From contig NC_089322.1 of assembly GCF_036669915.1 (NCBI RefSeq), forward strand, positions 15,785,543 through 15,849,542: 64,000 bases of DNA, in the 5' to 3' direction. The position numbers and the translations under genes were made by a program. This stretch comes from Pocillopora verrucosa. Taxonomy: Eukaryota > Cnidaria > Anthozoa > Scleractinia > Pocilloporidae. The notes under the pieces were generated by a model. It had not been told where the DNA came from. It did not search any database and worked only from the letters and a program-made list of their open reading frames with translations. Each line of letters begins with the position of its first letter. Position 1 is the first letter of the stretch. This document shows, in pieces, positions 1 through 11,700 of this stretch.

Positions 1-585
1 GATCTACCATAAAATGTGAGGTCAACTATTTTTTTTCATTGAACACTGGCAAAAGGATATTAGATGGATCTAACTTGCAGAAAAGAAGAGAGATAAAGCT
101 TCAGTACTAAAAATTAAACTTCTCCATCGCGATTTTCATTTCTTTTTGTTCGCATAGCACTTAAAGTAAATGTTGCAAAATGATTTGCAATGCCAAAAGT
201 TGCTACGCATCTTAAGAAAAGGGGAACGGTCGGGGAACGGAGGGGGACCCCTCTTTATAACAGGGTATATAGCGGGGGTCTATAGAAAATTGACTGCCAA
301 TGAGGGGGATCATTAGAAAACTACAGAGCCTGAGGGGGATCAGATAAAATTTCATTGTCACACACCCTAAAATCCCCCACCCCCTACCCCTCCCCCTCAC
401 ACAGGGTAATAAATAATGCCCAGTCCCTTTGGTTAGTTAAATTTTTAACGAAATGCGCGTTAGCACCAAAGATGTCGGCTGCTCCCTTGAAGTAAGAGAA
501 GCCCCACAGTAAAGAAAACCGATTAATTGCACTTGTTAAAGAAAATGCCGAAGAGAGAAAGACAGCTGCAAAACTACGTACTCAC

Positions 586-3578
586 CTTCGCAACTTTTTT
601 ATCTTGTCTACGTTCGCCTAAAATAGGGGGAAAAACCCAGGAAAACAAAGAAGTTAGAATAAAGAAGTAGACTTGACGCAATGAATTGTTTTTTTGAAAA
701 AAAAAAATTAAACCATCGTTTACTCACAGCATTGATATAATATTTCTCTTCTTGAATCCTGCTTACATTACATTGTCTGAACAAAAAATAAAGAGAACAT
801 TATTCGGTAAAAAGCATAAACAAACAAATAATTTGGTGTTACCGTTTTACTAGGAGCCCATTACTTTTACTGTATATGAGTATATGTGATACCGGGTGCG
901 ATAGAAAACAATATTTCGGCAAACACTTGAGAAGAATCCAGAAAAATATGTCTAGGTCTTTTCTCTCCCTCTCGCAAGACCTTTCAATTACGTGCTTATT
1001 TAAAATTTCATCCATAGAAAGCCTTGTTTTAACCGTCTGCAATTTACAAAAATCTTTGAACACTTCGTCAATACGAAGTGTTTTCAGTAAGTTAGTAGAT
1101 AGAGCCACCTCAGGGGCAAATCACATCTCATAATACTCTTGTAGGGTAACACTAAATACAACACCGAGATCGACCCTTTAATGATCTGGAACTGATACTT
1201 GCTTGTAATTCTGCACATGCTCCGCCCGCAATTTAACCAATTCAATCTGTTAAAAAATAAAAAGTGTTTGGTGAAAAACAGTTTCATTAAACCTAACGAT
1301 CCGCCTGGCTCGAAAGACCACTGGTAACTTAAGTTTTTTAACCTAAACTGAGGAGAAAACTTCATTAAATGTTATTTCTTACAATAAGTTTACATTTTCA
1401 CCTTCATGGCACCGGTCTCCGTCTCAAGTCTTTTACGCGCCTCTTTCACAGTCAGTTGAACATCTCTGCATGGGAATTTAAATGGAAAAGTTTAGTTGTG
1501 CAAGAGAAGGATGTTAACTAATTTATGTCCAGTTATTCAAGTGCACTAAGTAATATTATAGATCAGTAGCATGTGTTCAGCTGACCCCTTCTCTCACTTG
1601 AGAACACTGAACAGGTGCATATTTACATAAAGAGTAACAGGTTTACCTCGATGAAAGAACCTGTTAGTTTTTTCTTTCTTTCAGTACTCTTTTTTTCCTG
1701 ATCTCTATTGTTTCGACCTTTTTTGTTAGTTTCGATCTACGTCACTTGTGAAAAAAACGGGGTTTATTTTTTACCGAAGATGTGCCGGAGCAATTGTTAA
1801 AGGAAACTTAACCAGTAAATTCAAAGGAATTTGGAATCCTGACACACTTAGACTACTGACTACTACAGTAGCTCCAAGCTGTGGCTAAAACAATATGCTA
1901 ATGCTTTTAAAATGATTGATTCTTATTTTTCTCTTTGGTAACTTTTTAAGCTTTCCCTTTTGCTTGTATTCTCTATCTCGCGTAGCGTGCGTGCGTGCGA
2001 GTGAGCCTTCATTAGTATAGCGCTTCAGGACAAGCGTTTCTTGCCCCACGGGAAGGATAAAGCCTTGAACCACACGAGCCAGCAAGAGGTCTGCCCAGCA
2101 TTATTAGTGCCAGACCTCCGACAAACCTCTCTGACTAGTCTCCAGTCTTCCCACGGGCGGAGAAACGCGCGTCCCAAATTCCTACAGCTCTAATAGTAAG
2201 GGTACGCTCGCTGGTTGTGTCATATGCAAGCTAATTTTTATGAATTTTAACTCTGGTTACCCTTCCACTTCTAGTAGAACTGATAATTTTTTAGCCGTAT
2301 AAATCCAATAGGTGACTTACTGAATTGTAGTCAGTGCCGTATGAATCGAGCTTTTCTTGGACTCGATAAGATCCCTCAAATCCTAATGAAAAAAAAGAAT
2401 AGATGTATGAAATTTAATTAGATGGGTTCTCTGACTTGAAAACATTCAAGGTCGAGAAAAAGAAGTTGCGATGACATTCATTTCTTCACACCCTCCTTAA
2501 TTCCAAGGTGAAGGCCTGAATGCTTATCCAATTACGCTATTTTCCAGAAATTTCGGGCAACGCCAACTATACTGATCTGATTCCGTAAAGTTACCCCTGG
2601 GCTGTAAGAAAAAATACCTGTGCAAAGGTTGATTAAATTTTTGCGAGAAACTGTAAGCATATAGCTTGTGTTTAGACCTACCTTGTTTGCCTGTTCAAGA
2701 TCATTACATTTTGACATTAAATTGTTGTTAGACAAAGGCACATCGCTGTCATTAGAAGACAATTCTTTCTTGGGAGAGGATAACTTTTCCTTGCGGTTTG
2801 TGCGAACTAAAACAAATACAATACGTTAGAAAGTAAAGTAATTTTTGATTCAGTGTCGTAAAACCAAAACCAATGTAATCACATCGGCGAATCAGAACAA
2901 AGGAATATACCCTCGAGAGCCAATGAGAACTCAAGCTAAAAAAAGACCAAGCGCCTACAGCACGGGAAAACATGCCGGGCGGTTGAGGTTTTAGTTTCGC
3001 ACCTGATTGGCCGAGATAATGGCGCGAGTTTTCAGAACCAATCACAGAGCGAAGTAAAGCAAAACCCAAACAATCTCGGATTACTTTCGACGCTCAATAT
3101 GATGATTGAAAATTGCTCTAATGCGATGAAAATGGTTAACGAAATGTCCCCAAATACTAAAAAAATAATTTAAAATGAAAAATCTGTCATGGTAATGGAA
3201 TGTATTAAACACGTTTTCCAGTACTAAAATGATCGTTGACCGTCTTTGTTGCAAAGATAATTGAGGAGGAATGAGTAAGATAATGTCATACTGCTGTGGA
3301 GCCTATTGCTGAGGAGCTTATTGCCGTGAAGTTTATTATTGCCGTGGAGCCAGCATACGATTCGCCCTAGATGACAGTTTTGGTAACAACTATCGAAACG
3401 TTTGGTTGTATGTAACTTTTTCATTTTTACTCTTAGGTTCAGCGCGCAAATATTCCCACACGATTTGCCATAAAAAGAACCTGGAATTTTCCAGCCAGCC
3501 GGTCACTTGCTTTTGTTTAAGATCATAGAATCGTTTCATTGACTTACGCTCAGAGTATTTCTTCTTACAACTCGCCAT
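586..3578 (-). CDS. uncharacterised coiled-coil protein, multi-exon, 3' end not found
   Basis: I do not recognise this protein. Eight exons can be chained on the minus strand with phase-compatible GT/AG sites: 3548-3578 (ATG at 3578), 2682-2806, 2321-2382, 1402-1465, 1199-1246, 981-1036, 728-776 and 586-617. The chain gives about 155 residues. It starts MASCKKKYSE, then a Ser/Asn/Lys-rich stretch, then a charged helical region with Leu/Ile/Lys/Glu spacing typical of a coiled coil (for example DVQLTVKEARKRLETETG). The last visible exon ends in phase 2 at a good GTGAGT donor, so the gene should continue, probably beyond the left edge. If the donor at 1198 is not used, translation stops seven codons later (VSVPDH, stop), giving a short isoform of about 116 residues. 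The small size and coiled coil suggest a structural or complex subunit, but no function is assigned. Exon 981-1036 is the least secure because its donor (AG/GTCTTG) is weak. Confidence 0.55.
2843..3120 (-). mobile_element. MITE-like element, family C (inverted-repeat ends)
   Basis: This lies in the first intron of the coiled-coil gene. Read on the minus strand it runs from AGAGCAATTTTCAATC to ACGACACTGAATCAAAA. Its middle contains CTGTGATTGGTTCTGAAAAC and other CCAAT-like blocks. The same blocks recur on the plus strand at 29732-29907 and 30012-30418. The ends are roughly inverted copies of each other and there is no coding capacity, so it is a non-autonomous DNA element. I recall this family from coral genomes. 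Confidence 0.7.
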
Positions 3579-5214
3579 CGTAGTTTTTTAACTGTTCTGT
3601 TTGCAAGTCTGAACGTCTTTCCTGCCAGCTAACTCTGCAAAACTTTTTTGCCGTTTTCAATTTCTGACGCGTGATCTCTCTTTGTGACGTGAACTTACGT
3701 TAGCATTACGTAAAATGAAAATTTGCGCGCGCTACCGCGCCCAACCTCTTTCAGCAGCGCCGAGAGAGAGTTTGAGCCAACCTCTCTCCGCCCTGCTTTC
3801 AGCCTTCCTTGAGGATAGTAATAGAAGTACCTTTTCCTGGTTCGTCGCAAACTACGAAAATTTGTGCTTCCCGTAATTGTATGGGCACAGCTAGATGAAC
3901 TTGACATCGCTTCTCATCTGTAGCAACCTTAGCTTTTCTGTGCAATTTTTCATCTTTCTGCAAGCGAAGCGCGCGCGCCAGGCCGAGGCCAGGCCTCCTC
4001 CGCCCTCATAGCTCGCTTTCGTTATTTTGCTCTTAGTTCCTGTTTTCTCGTGCTCTGAACGAAGATTTAAATGAATAGAGAATTCTGTAAACAGGGTAGA
4101 TCATTATCGTCCAACAGCATGTGAGACGAAAGCGTAAATCTAAGGCGCCGTGACCCAAATTAGACGTAGGGTCCATGCTGCGTTATGTACACGTCACTGC
4201 CGCGCTACCGCTTATGTCAGAAGTCAAAGCCAGTTTAGGATGTAGCCGCCAGATATAGGCGCAACTACTCTTTGTTGACGTCGACAGGCTTTTTAGACAT
4301 CACCATCCACCTCAAGCGTCCCCACCCAATTGAAGCGTCAACGCCTATTTCACGATGCCGTGTTCCAGTTGAGTACACTTTCGCCCAAGCCCTTGCGCAG
4401 CACTCACATCGCTTACTTTTATCTCGCTTTGATCCAAGTATGTTGGAACTTCTCTCCTAGGGGAGACTTGTAGAGAGCAATCCACACTTGAACTCCAACA
4501 CACACAAAAAATAAAATATCACAAAGACACATACTCACAAATTAGCACTGCTCGTTCATAGTTTGGCAGCTTATCCTAATTTTTGTTATCTAAGAGGGTG
4601 GGCGGCTGAGGGAGGCAATCGAACCCCATGCACTGAGATGGCCAACTTCAAAGAATTCAAATGTTTCCTGTAGACTCAAAAACATTTTCAGAGGGAGGAT
4701 GCCCTCTGAGCTACCCCACTCCCTACTGGCAACTGCCTTCCGCCTGAACCCTCTTTTAACAAATTGTACAAACAATTTCATGGAAATAGAACAGTACAGT
4801 AACCAGGGAAAATGATGCTTATAGTACACATCAACCAAGCAGAGGTCAAAAATAGATTTTTATTTATCACAGTGCATCTATTCGTACTTCTTTGCACTGG
4901 AAGAAATAAAATGTATACAACAATGAAAAAAATAAACCACACCTATCTCTGTAATTTGATTTTCTTTTAATTACAAACATCAATGTGCAGCAAATCTTTA
5001 TCAAATTTGTCCAAAACACAAACAAATTGATGACGACTAAAATTCTCTCTGTGCACATTGATCTTCATTCAAGGCTGACTGTAATTCACAAATCCACAAG
5101 GGATCTTCTATCTTATGAAGTGTATCTGAATATTTGTTCAAAACAATGTTTCAAATACCAGAATCTTTTTTGTACTGTTTTCATCTGCCACTGAGATTAA
5201 AGACACCAAGTATG
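3579..5214. other. intergenic, no gene seen
   Basis: This holds the 5' flank of the coiled-coil gene and some CpG-rich stretches (3720-4060, with several GCGCGC). Around 3300-3360, just inside the neighbouring intron, there is a short imperfect repeat of GAGCTTATTGCCGTG-like units. I see no convincing exon. The short ORFs here have no family resemblance or splice context. Confidence 0.5.
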
Positions 5215-6200
5215 ATAAGCTGAATTACGTACATAACTTGATTGGTTCTTACTTATGAACTAATGGAGGACAAACACAAAAATGATATCACCATTAACAG
5301 CATTTTGCTTTTTCATCATTTAAAACAAAAAGATCCCAAATTGCTGTGGGTCTGTACAGTGATAGATCACAGGAAAGAATGTTTGACATATGACAACAGT
5401 AGAATTGTCTCTTAACCCTTTAACTCCCAAAGGTGATTAATTTACAACTTCTCCCTTTAATATCCATAAATTATCCAGCAAACAGGTAATGAGAATACTC
5501 AAACTTATCATGAAGTTTTCATCTTGATCTAACACCAAATTCTCGTAACTACTTTACAAGGAAGTGGTAGCAGCCAAAGGGGAGAATTAACAATCAGATC
5601 TTGAGAGTTAAAGGGTTAATCAATGCACACTTTTAACAACAACATGGCCAGTTCATTCTCATGTCCCATAATCCTTTTCTTGCTTTAATAATGTAGGTCC
5701 TAATGGCGTACATAGAACATTACATTATGCCAATCAATGTATTATTTGAAGATCACTGTAATAATTTCAAACCTTTGTGATCTTACATTACTCTCTTGAC
5801 CTTTTAAGTTCACTTTCAGTGAAAACTCAACAGCTTGGTTAAATAAAAGCATGCAAAATAATGTCATTTTTAATAAAAACAAAATCTGATTTACTAAGTC
5901 TTTTCAAGGTATCAACAAAGTCTTCTCTTGTTTGCAAGATGAATCAGGTCACAGTACAAACAATTTACTTCAAGTTCTTGAAAACTTGGGTGAAATAGAA
6001 CATTGAAATCTTAAGGTATGCATTTTATTGTAAATTATATGATAAGCTGAATTAAAGATGCATTTTGCTTTGATCTTACTTACAATCTACTGGAGAACAG
6101 ATGCATAAACAACATCACTGTTAATAACATTTTGCTTTGTTATGCTAGAAAACAAATAGATTCTATTTAGCTGTGTCTGTACAATAAAATATCACAGAAG
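5215..6200. repeat. diverged direct duplication in the 3' flank of the membrane-protein gene
   Basis: Segment 5215-5400 (TATGATAAGCTGAATTA..., CATTTTGCTTTTT, CTGTACAGTG, ATCACAG) is matched in the same order by 6048-6200 (TATGATAAGCTGAATTA, CATTTTGCTTTG, CTGTACAATA, ATCACAG). The copies are clearly related but much diverged, so the duplication is old. The region probably lies in or near the 3' UTR of the minus-strand gene ending at 6357. Confidence 0.55.
5412..5619. mobile_element. MITE-like element, family A
   Basis: This element of about 208 bp begins TTAACCCTTTAACTCCCA and ends with the inverted form GAGTTAAAGGGTTAA. The internal blocks CTTCTCC, TAATGAGAAT and CCAAATTCTC occur in the same order in the other family A copies of this window. 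It has no ORF and is non-autonomous. Confidence 0.8.
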
Positions 6201-6356
6201 ACGTAAAAATATAAAAAAGAGCATCAGTGACACTCTCCACTGCTCATTGTGTCCTACCTTTTTGTTCTTACCCCATTTGACATCATTAATATCTATTACA
6301 GAACCGCAGCATGGCAAGTCATGTAATATATTTGTTAATCGTCTTAGTGATATAGA

Positions 6357-8114
6357 TCACGTTGGGCGGGAAATCAGTGGCTGTCTTTCATCCCCTGTTT
6401 CAGCATTTGATGATGCACTGTTACCACCAGTGTTCCCTAATGAGGACTGTTGACTATGTTGATGTTCTTCTGCCTGGTTGTATTGCCAGTTGTACTGAAA
6501 CTGGGACAATCTTCTGCTCATAATGAAGAAATGCAGAAACATGTGCAAGCTAAAGCCAAGATGTATGGGGGCTGCTGCCTGGAAAAATATTGACATGGTG
6601 CTGCTGATGTGTGCTTCAGCAAGAAGCTTTTCTACTCGGCCATTGAATTCATCAATGACAAGTGATATGAGGAGTGCAAACAGAGCCATCATGATAGTTG
6701 TGACGTAAAAGTGTTTTGCCCTCTGACGACTGCTCTCACGGTCACACCCAAAATGTGGACCCATTTTAACAAAGAAGTAAAGCTGAAAGATGATTACAAT
6801 TGCATAAGCAAAGTTTTTTACTGTTGTCCAAGAGAGATACTGATAAAACTCAATGTCAGTTGTTGATGAGTATTGTGAGGCCCAAAGACCACAGTAGGAA
6901 GCTTTCATGAACCAGAAGATAAAGCCAATGGTTCCCATAAAGCACACCATGATATCAATAGCCTTAGATTCAGTCTCACGCCATTTCCTCTCTCTGTTGT
7001 TTTCTGGGAAACTTGTGTCTCCAGAGAGTAGCAAGAGACCAAAAATTATTACAACACCACAAGCTAGAATGGGGAACATGTTTGTCCACTCTCCCACAAA
7101 TCCAAGATACTGTAGTCCAGTTACCAGTTGCATGGCAACCAGAATGAGGCCAATGACATATCCATAGCCAGAGGAATGCGAGATTTCCACATTAACAACC
7201 GCAGAAGCCAAAGAATCTTGCATCATTGCCTCACTAGCTTCAGGGTTAAATAATATATCTCCAATGGGTCGGTTTATGCGCACATCCATCAACTCCAAAG
7301 AATGCTCCAAAAACAACAAACAGCACAGCAGTCTGTAATCAATGAGTAAGGCATTATATGCAGATTTCACGATGGAGAACCCATTGCCAAACAGACTTAG
7401 GACAAAGTCGTTATCAGAATTTGACGTTACTAGTGAGTCGATAAAAAAAGCAAAATTGAAGACGGAGATTATCTTGAAAAGCCACGAACACGCCATACGC
7501 ATATCTCCTCTTGCAACCTTGTGTCGCAGACTAAAGTAGTACACGCTTGCTTGGACAATCTTTTGCGCCAGAGCTGTGTACCTCACAGCAGCATACATTG
7601 TGTTGGGTGCTTTCCGAGCAGCTCCAATGGCGAAGAAGAGCTCTAGTATGCTGAGGGGTATCGTTATGACCCAGATGATCATTCCCAAGCTACCATGCAT
7701 ATAACCAACAGAGAGTCTTTCGTAGCCGTAGTCATCCAGCGGCCTGTCAGGGGAAGGATTCTCGAAAAGCATTGCACAACCTATCATCAACACTCCAATT
7801 CCGCAAGAGGCCAAGAGAGTCAAGCGATACACTGCATAAATTTCTTGTTCTTCATAGGAGCTGAGGGTTGTAATGAGGGTGAGTAACGCTCCGAGGAAAA
7901 AGACCACAAGTCCGATACGAGTTTCCACAACGTGTCGACATAGACGCCATTTGAAATATATGAAAACTATAATGCAAGCCAAGAAGAACAGAAAGGAAGA
8001 AAGAGTGGCTAGAATCACAGCTGTAGTGATAGAGACATCGAGAGTAACTGGGGCAGTAGCATCTTTTGAGCTTAAAGAGGATTCTTTACCGTTCGAAAGT
8101 GAAGAGAAATGCAT
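6357..8114 (-). CDS. multi-pass membrane protein, tentatively otopetrin-like
   Basis: This is an uninterrupted ORF of 585 aa starting at the first ATG. Hydrophobic segments fall near residues 30-55, 67-85, 94-116, 142-164, 173-195, 208-230, 250-270, 317-337, 346-364, 386-404, 427-450, 467-487 and 510-533. That is about 12-13 helices in two halves separated by a soluble loop at about 275-315. The tail (540-585) is polar and rich in Gln, Ser and Asn, ending RQPLISRPT. Otopetrin proton channels have 12 helices in two related halves and end with a Pro-Leu...Phe-His motif in the last helix; here the last helix reads APIHLGFSLHMFLHFF, which is only loosely similar. I therefore offer otopetrin-like as a guess. 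An unnamed polytopic protein family is the alternative. The gene has no intron in its CDS, unlike its neighbours. It is head-to-head with PRPF18. Confidence 0.8.
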   Translation of the reverse strand: MHFSSLSNGKESSLSSKDATAPVTLDVSITTAVILATLSSFLFFLACIIVFIYFKWRLCRHVVETRIGLVVFFLGALLTLITTLSSYEEQEIYAVYRLTLLASCGIGVLMIGCAMLFENPSPDRPLDDYGYERLSVGYMHGSLGMIIWVITIPLSILELFFAIGAARKAPNTMYAAVRYTALAQKIVQASVYYFSLRHKVARGDMRMACSWLFKIISVFNFAFFIDSLVTSNSDNDFVLSLFGNGFSIVKSAYNALLIDYRLLCCLLFLEHSLELMDVRINRPIGDILFNPEASEAMMQDSLASAVVNVEISHSSGYGYVIGLILVAMQLVTGLQYLGFVGEWTNMFPILACGVVIIFGLLLLSGDTSFPENNRERKWRETESKAIDIMVCFMGTIGFIFWFMKASYCGLWASQYSSTTDIEFYQYLSWTTVKNFAYAIVIIFQLYFFVKMGPHFGCDRESSRQRAKHFYVTTIMMALFALLISLVIDEFNGRVEKLLAEAHISSTMSIFFQAAAPIHLGFSLHMFLHFFIMSRRLSQFQYNWQYNQAEEHQHSQQSSLGNTGGNSASSNAETGDERQPLISRPT

Positions 8115-8752
8115 CGTTTCTGGGCGAAACGGAAAATACTACAACAGGTTTGAGTAGTTCGATGTCTTCTGGACAGAACTCCGCTTGACTTTAACCTCAC
8201 AGCTGCAAAATGTGATTAAAAACAAAGAATCACAAAGGATCTCTCTAAAACCATGATTTAAGAGCGATAAAGCGTACCTTTACTCAATACACGAAAGCAA
8301 CCGAAGGTCACATTGAGTTCAAATAACGAAGAGGACTTGCAGAATCAGGTTTCTCGGAAAAAAATTGACGTAGCGCAATCATTACTTTCAGCATAGGTAG
8401 ACTAAGGGGGGAAGCACCCTAGAAAGGAATGGGGTCGATTAAGGATTGCATTAAATATTTGATAAAAGGAAATCTTCAGAAAACAAAGAAGCAGTGAAAA
8501 AATGAAGCCTTTCTTGTAGATTTCATCCGATCAACTTTTCTAACTGTAATTTTATGAAGTTTTCGCAAGAAAACCCAAGCCTCAGAAGGAAATTCTAACG
8601 GCATTTCCGCCGGAAGTCCAGTTTGTCATGCAACTTTTCATTCCCAGGGTCTTCTCGGGTTTAATGAAGAATCTTGCCAGGATACTATTCCGCTTCTATA
8701 CGAGTTTGTAATTATTAGGAGAAACTGTAACCTTCGAGAGGTTGTAATTATA
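8115..8752. promoter_or_regulatory. head-to-head intergenic region between the membrane-protein gene and PRPF18
   Basis: The 638 bp separate two divergently transcribed start codons, so both promoters must lie here or in unseen 5' UTR introns. I see no clear TATA box and no repeat. This is inferred from gene orientation only. Confidence 0.45.
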
Positions 8753-11700
8753 ATGGACGTTCTTCTTGCTGAACTCGATAGAAAAAGGAAACAGATAGAT
8801 CAAAATGAAGTCACATCGGTAAGTATCTTTAAATTAGAACTACAATACGAGAGAAACGTTTGGCTCGAACAGAACCAGCTCGAATAGGATTCTCCAATTC
8901 TTTATCTATGTTTGCAAGATGAATATGTCTTTATCATATCTATTCACGGTTCGTTTTCAAATTTTCTTCTCTCTTAACTTTTTAAATACTTAACCAAGAA
9001 GAAAGAAGTTGTTTGGCAAAGGAAAGACAAAGAGCAAGCTGTGCACACAGTAAAAACATAGTTGTTTTCAGCAAATAATTTGAGCCTTGGAATTTGTACT
9101 GCAGGCGCACAAAAAATTATAACTACATCTACATGCACGTTTACAATCTGCATGCCGACCACTGCAGATAGATCAAGTCAAGACTGCTAGATTAACAAAA
9201 AATATATCACCAAATCACTTTTGGAACAAAAGAGAATTTAGACTGGTAATCATTATCACTGAAATAGGAAGTGAGTCAACTATCTTGATTTTCCCTTCTG
9301 TGCTGTGATAGTTCTTTTTGGTTTAACTTACATTTTGTACATTTGAGGCTTGCTTTGACCCAATGTAATCAATTAAAAACAATGTTGACCCTTTCACTCC
9401 CACAAATGATCCAAAAAGAATTCCACTTTGCAATATATGCAGGTAAACAAGCAGAAAGGTTATGTGAAGAAACAACTGAATAACTTAGTGAGAGTGCTTG
9501 ATTTAATACCAAATTCTCAGAGCTAAAACATAAGTAAATATATGGTATGCAGTAAGGAGAATTGATTGTGTGATCTTGGAAGTAAAGGTTTAAATGACAG
9601 ATTGGTAAACACTTAATAAATAAACTTTAGGGGACCTATTAACATCAGTTCTGAATATTGCTGTGTTATGCTACTGTAGCCAACAATTTTATGCTAAGAG
9701 AGCATAAAGAAGTTGCAAATTTATCATTTATTAATTTAACAGCATTGAAATATTTTCTTAGTAATAGCATTAAGTTATGCCCTTCTTAGAATTGGTCAGT
9801 GGAGGTATTTCAGTTTTTACAACATTCATATTTACAAACAACATTTTTATTTAGTTGGTTGCTAATGTCAGTAATATAGGCTGCATCATGATATTATTTT
9901 TGTCTTTCACCAGAATAAAAAATACTTTAAGCGTGGGGACCTAACTGCTAAACAGGCAGAAGACTATAGAAAAAAGCAAGAGGTAAAAGCCTGCAGTACT
10001 TGATTTCTCACAAATTTTAAATGCAAATTAATTTTACCAAATGAATTTAGTCCTTTAACACTTTGTATATTTTTAATTCCAATCTAGAAAAGGCTTCAGG
10101 AAAAAGAGGTAAATGATTTTTCTCTTTGAATAAGAGGTTCTATAGGATATATACTGCTTTCAGGGATTTCAAAATGGTTTGGAGTTGGGGTTGGACTTGG
10201 TAAAAACAGGTGACTGTGAGGAGTTCATTAACCCTTAAACCCCCAGATCAAATTTGTAATTCTCCTTACTGTCGACCATACCATTCTTATAATGTTAGTT
10301 TAGAGAATTTAGTATTTATTTAGTATTTAGTAATTATCCCCAAATTGATATTTTTTTTTATTCTCAACACTTATCTGGTTGAGATTGTATTGATATTGTA
10401 AGGAGAAATTCTGTATTGGTCACTCATGGGAGTTATAGGGTTAAGGGCTTAAAGGTAATTTTTTTGACCAGCATAACTGGCGGCATGTTATTAAGAAGCT
10501 GAGGGAACTCTGGCAGCCACCAGGTTCCTCTGAAATCCCTTTGCTTTGCCAAAAGTGTTATAGCCTGGTAGGAGACAGTGTGAATTGAAGAACACAAGGA
10601 AAATTAACGATGATCATGAATTTAATGCACTTACTATGACAGTAATATTTATGTTTTTCAGGATCAATATCAGTATCTGGGCAACTGCCCACCTACCCCT
10701 CCCCTAACCCAACAACAGTCTATTGATAACAATTTAGGGTTAATGTTGGGTTAGGGGAGGGGTAGGTGGGCAGTTGCCCAGATACTGATATTGATCCGGT
10801 TTTCATTACTGAAATATGCCTTGTGAGAGTTTTTTGTTGACCCATTTTCAGGAGAGAGCTGGTAAAAGGGCTGCAGATGATGATATATTTGCTGCCTTCA
10901 AAAGAAAAAAAGATGAAAATGAAGCAAATTCTGCTCTGATTCCAAGAGAGGAGGTCATTATCGTAATTTAGCTGCAGTAATAATTACTGCTAAATTATTT
11001 AGCAGTAACCAGCAGTAATGAAATTACTCACAAATCTCTAAGAAAGTTGAAAATACTCCAATGAAAATGTTTAATAATAGAACAGCATTTCATCAGTATG
11101 AGACACTTCTATAGGAGAAAGATTCTTCTTCCTCTGATCTTCCTTGCAGTGTTTGGATTTATCCATATTCACCTGTAAGAAATGTTTGTGGCAGCTAGAA
11201 GACTTTTTTTATTGAATGTTCTCCTTTCTAAAGGTGATTCGTAGATTGAGAGAAAGGGCAGAACCAATTAGATTGTTTGCTGAGAGTGATGAGGAAGCTT
11301 GTCAAAGATTGAGGTTTGTAGTTATAAGGCTCCAAGCTGTGACTAGTTAGGTAGCTTTGGTGACCATGACAAAAAAAGGAGGCTAAATTTGTAACCTGTT
11401 TTGCATGGTTTGTCTAACTTAGTTTTAAGGTTTGAAGTCAAAGTGAGGTACTAAACATTTTGACAGGATTATGTGTAGATGTGTTCCACTGTTTTCTTCC
11501 ATAAAACTTTCCTTACTTGCCTGAGCTTTTTTCTTCCTCACTGGCTGACTTACTTCTCTTAAAAAAGTCAAGCTAGGAGTGCCAAGTCAGTGTCTCTCCC
11601 TGTGATTAGCTTTTACAGGATTGCATGCAAAACACTGATAGTGAAAAATGTATTAATTTTTTAATCAACAGGAGAATTGAGATGCTTGCTCCAGAAATTA

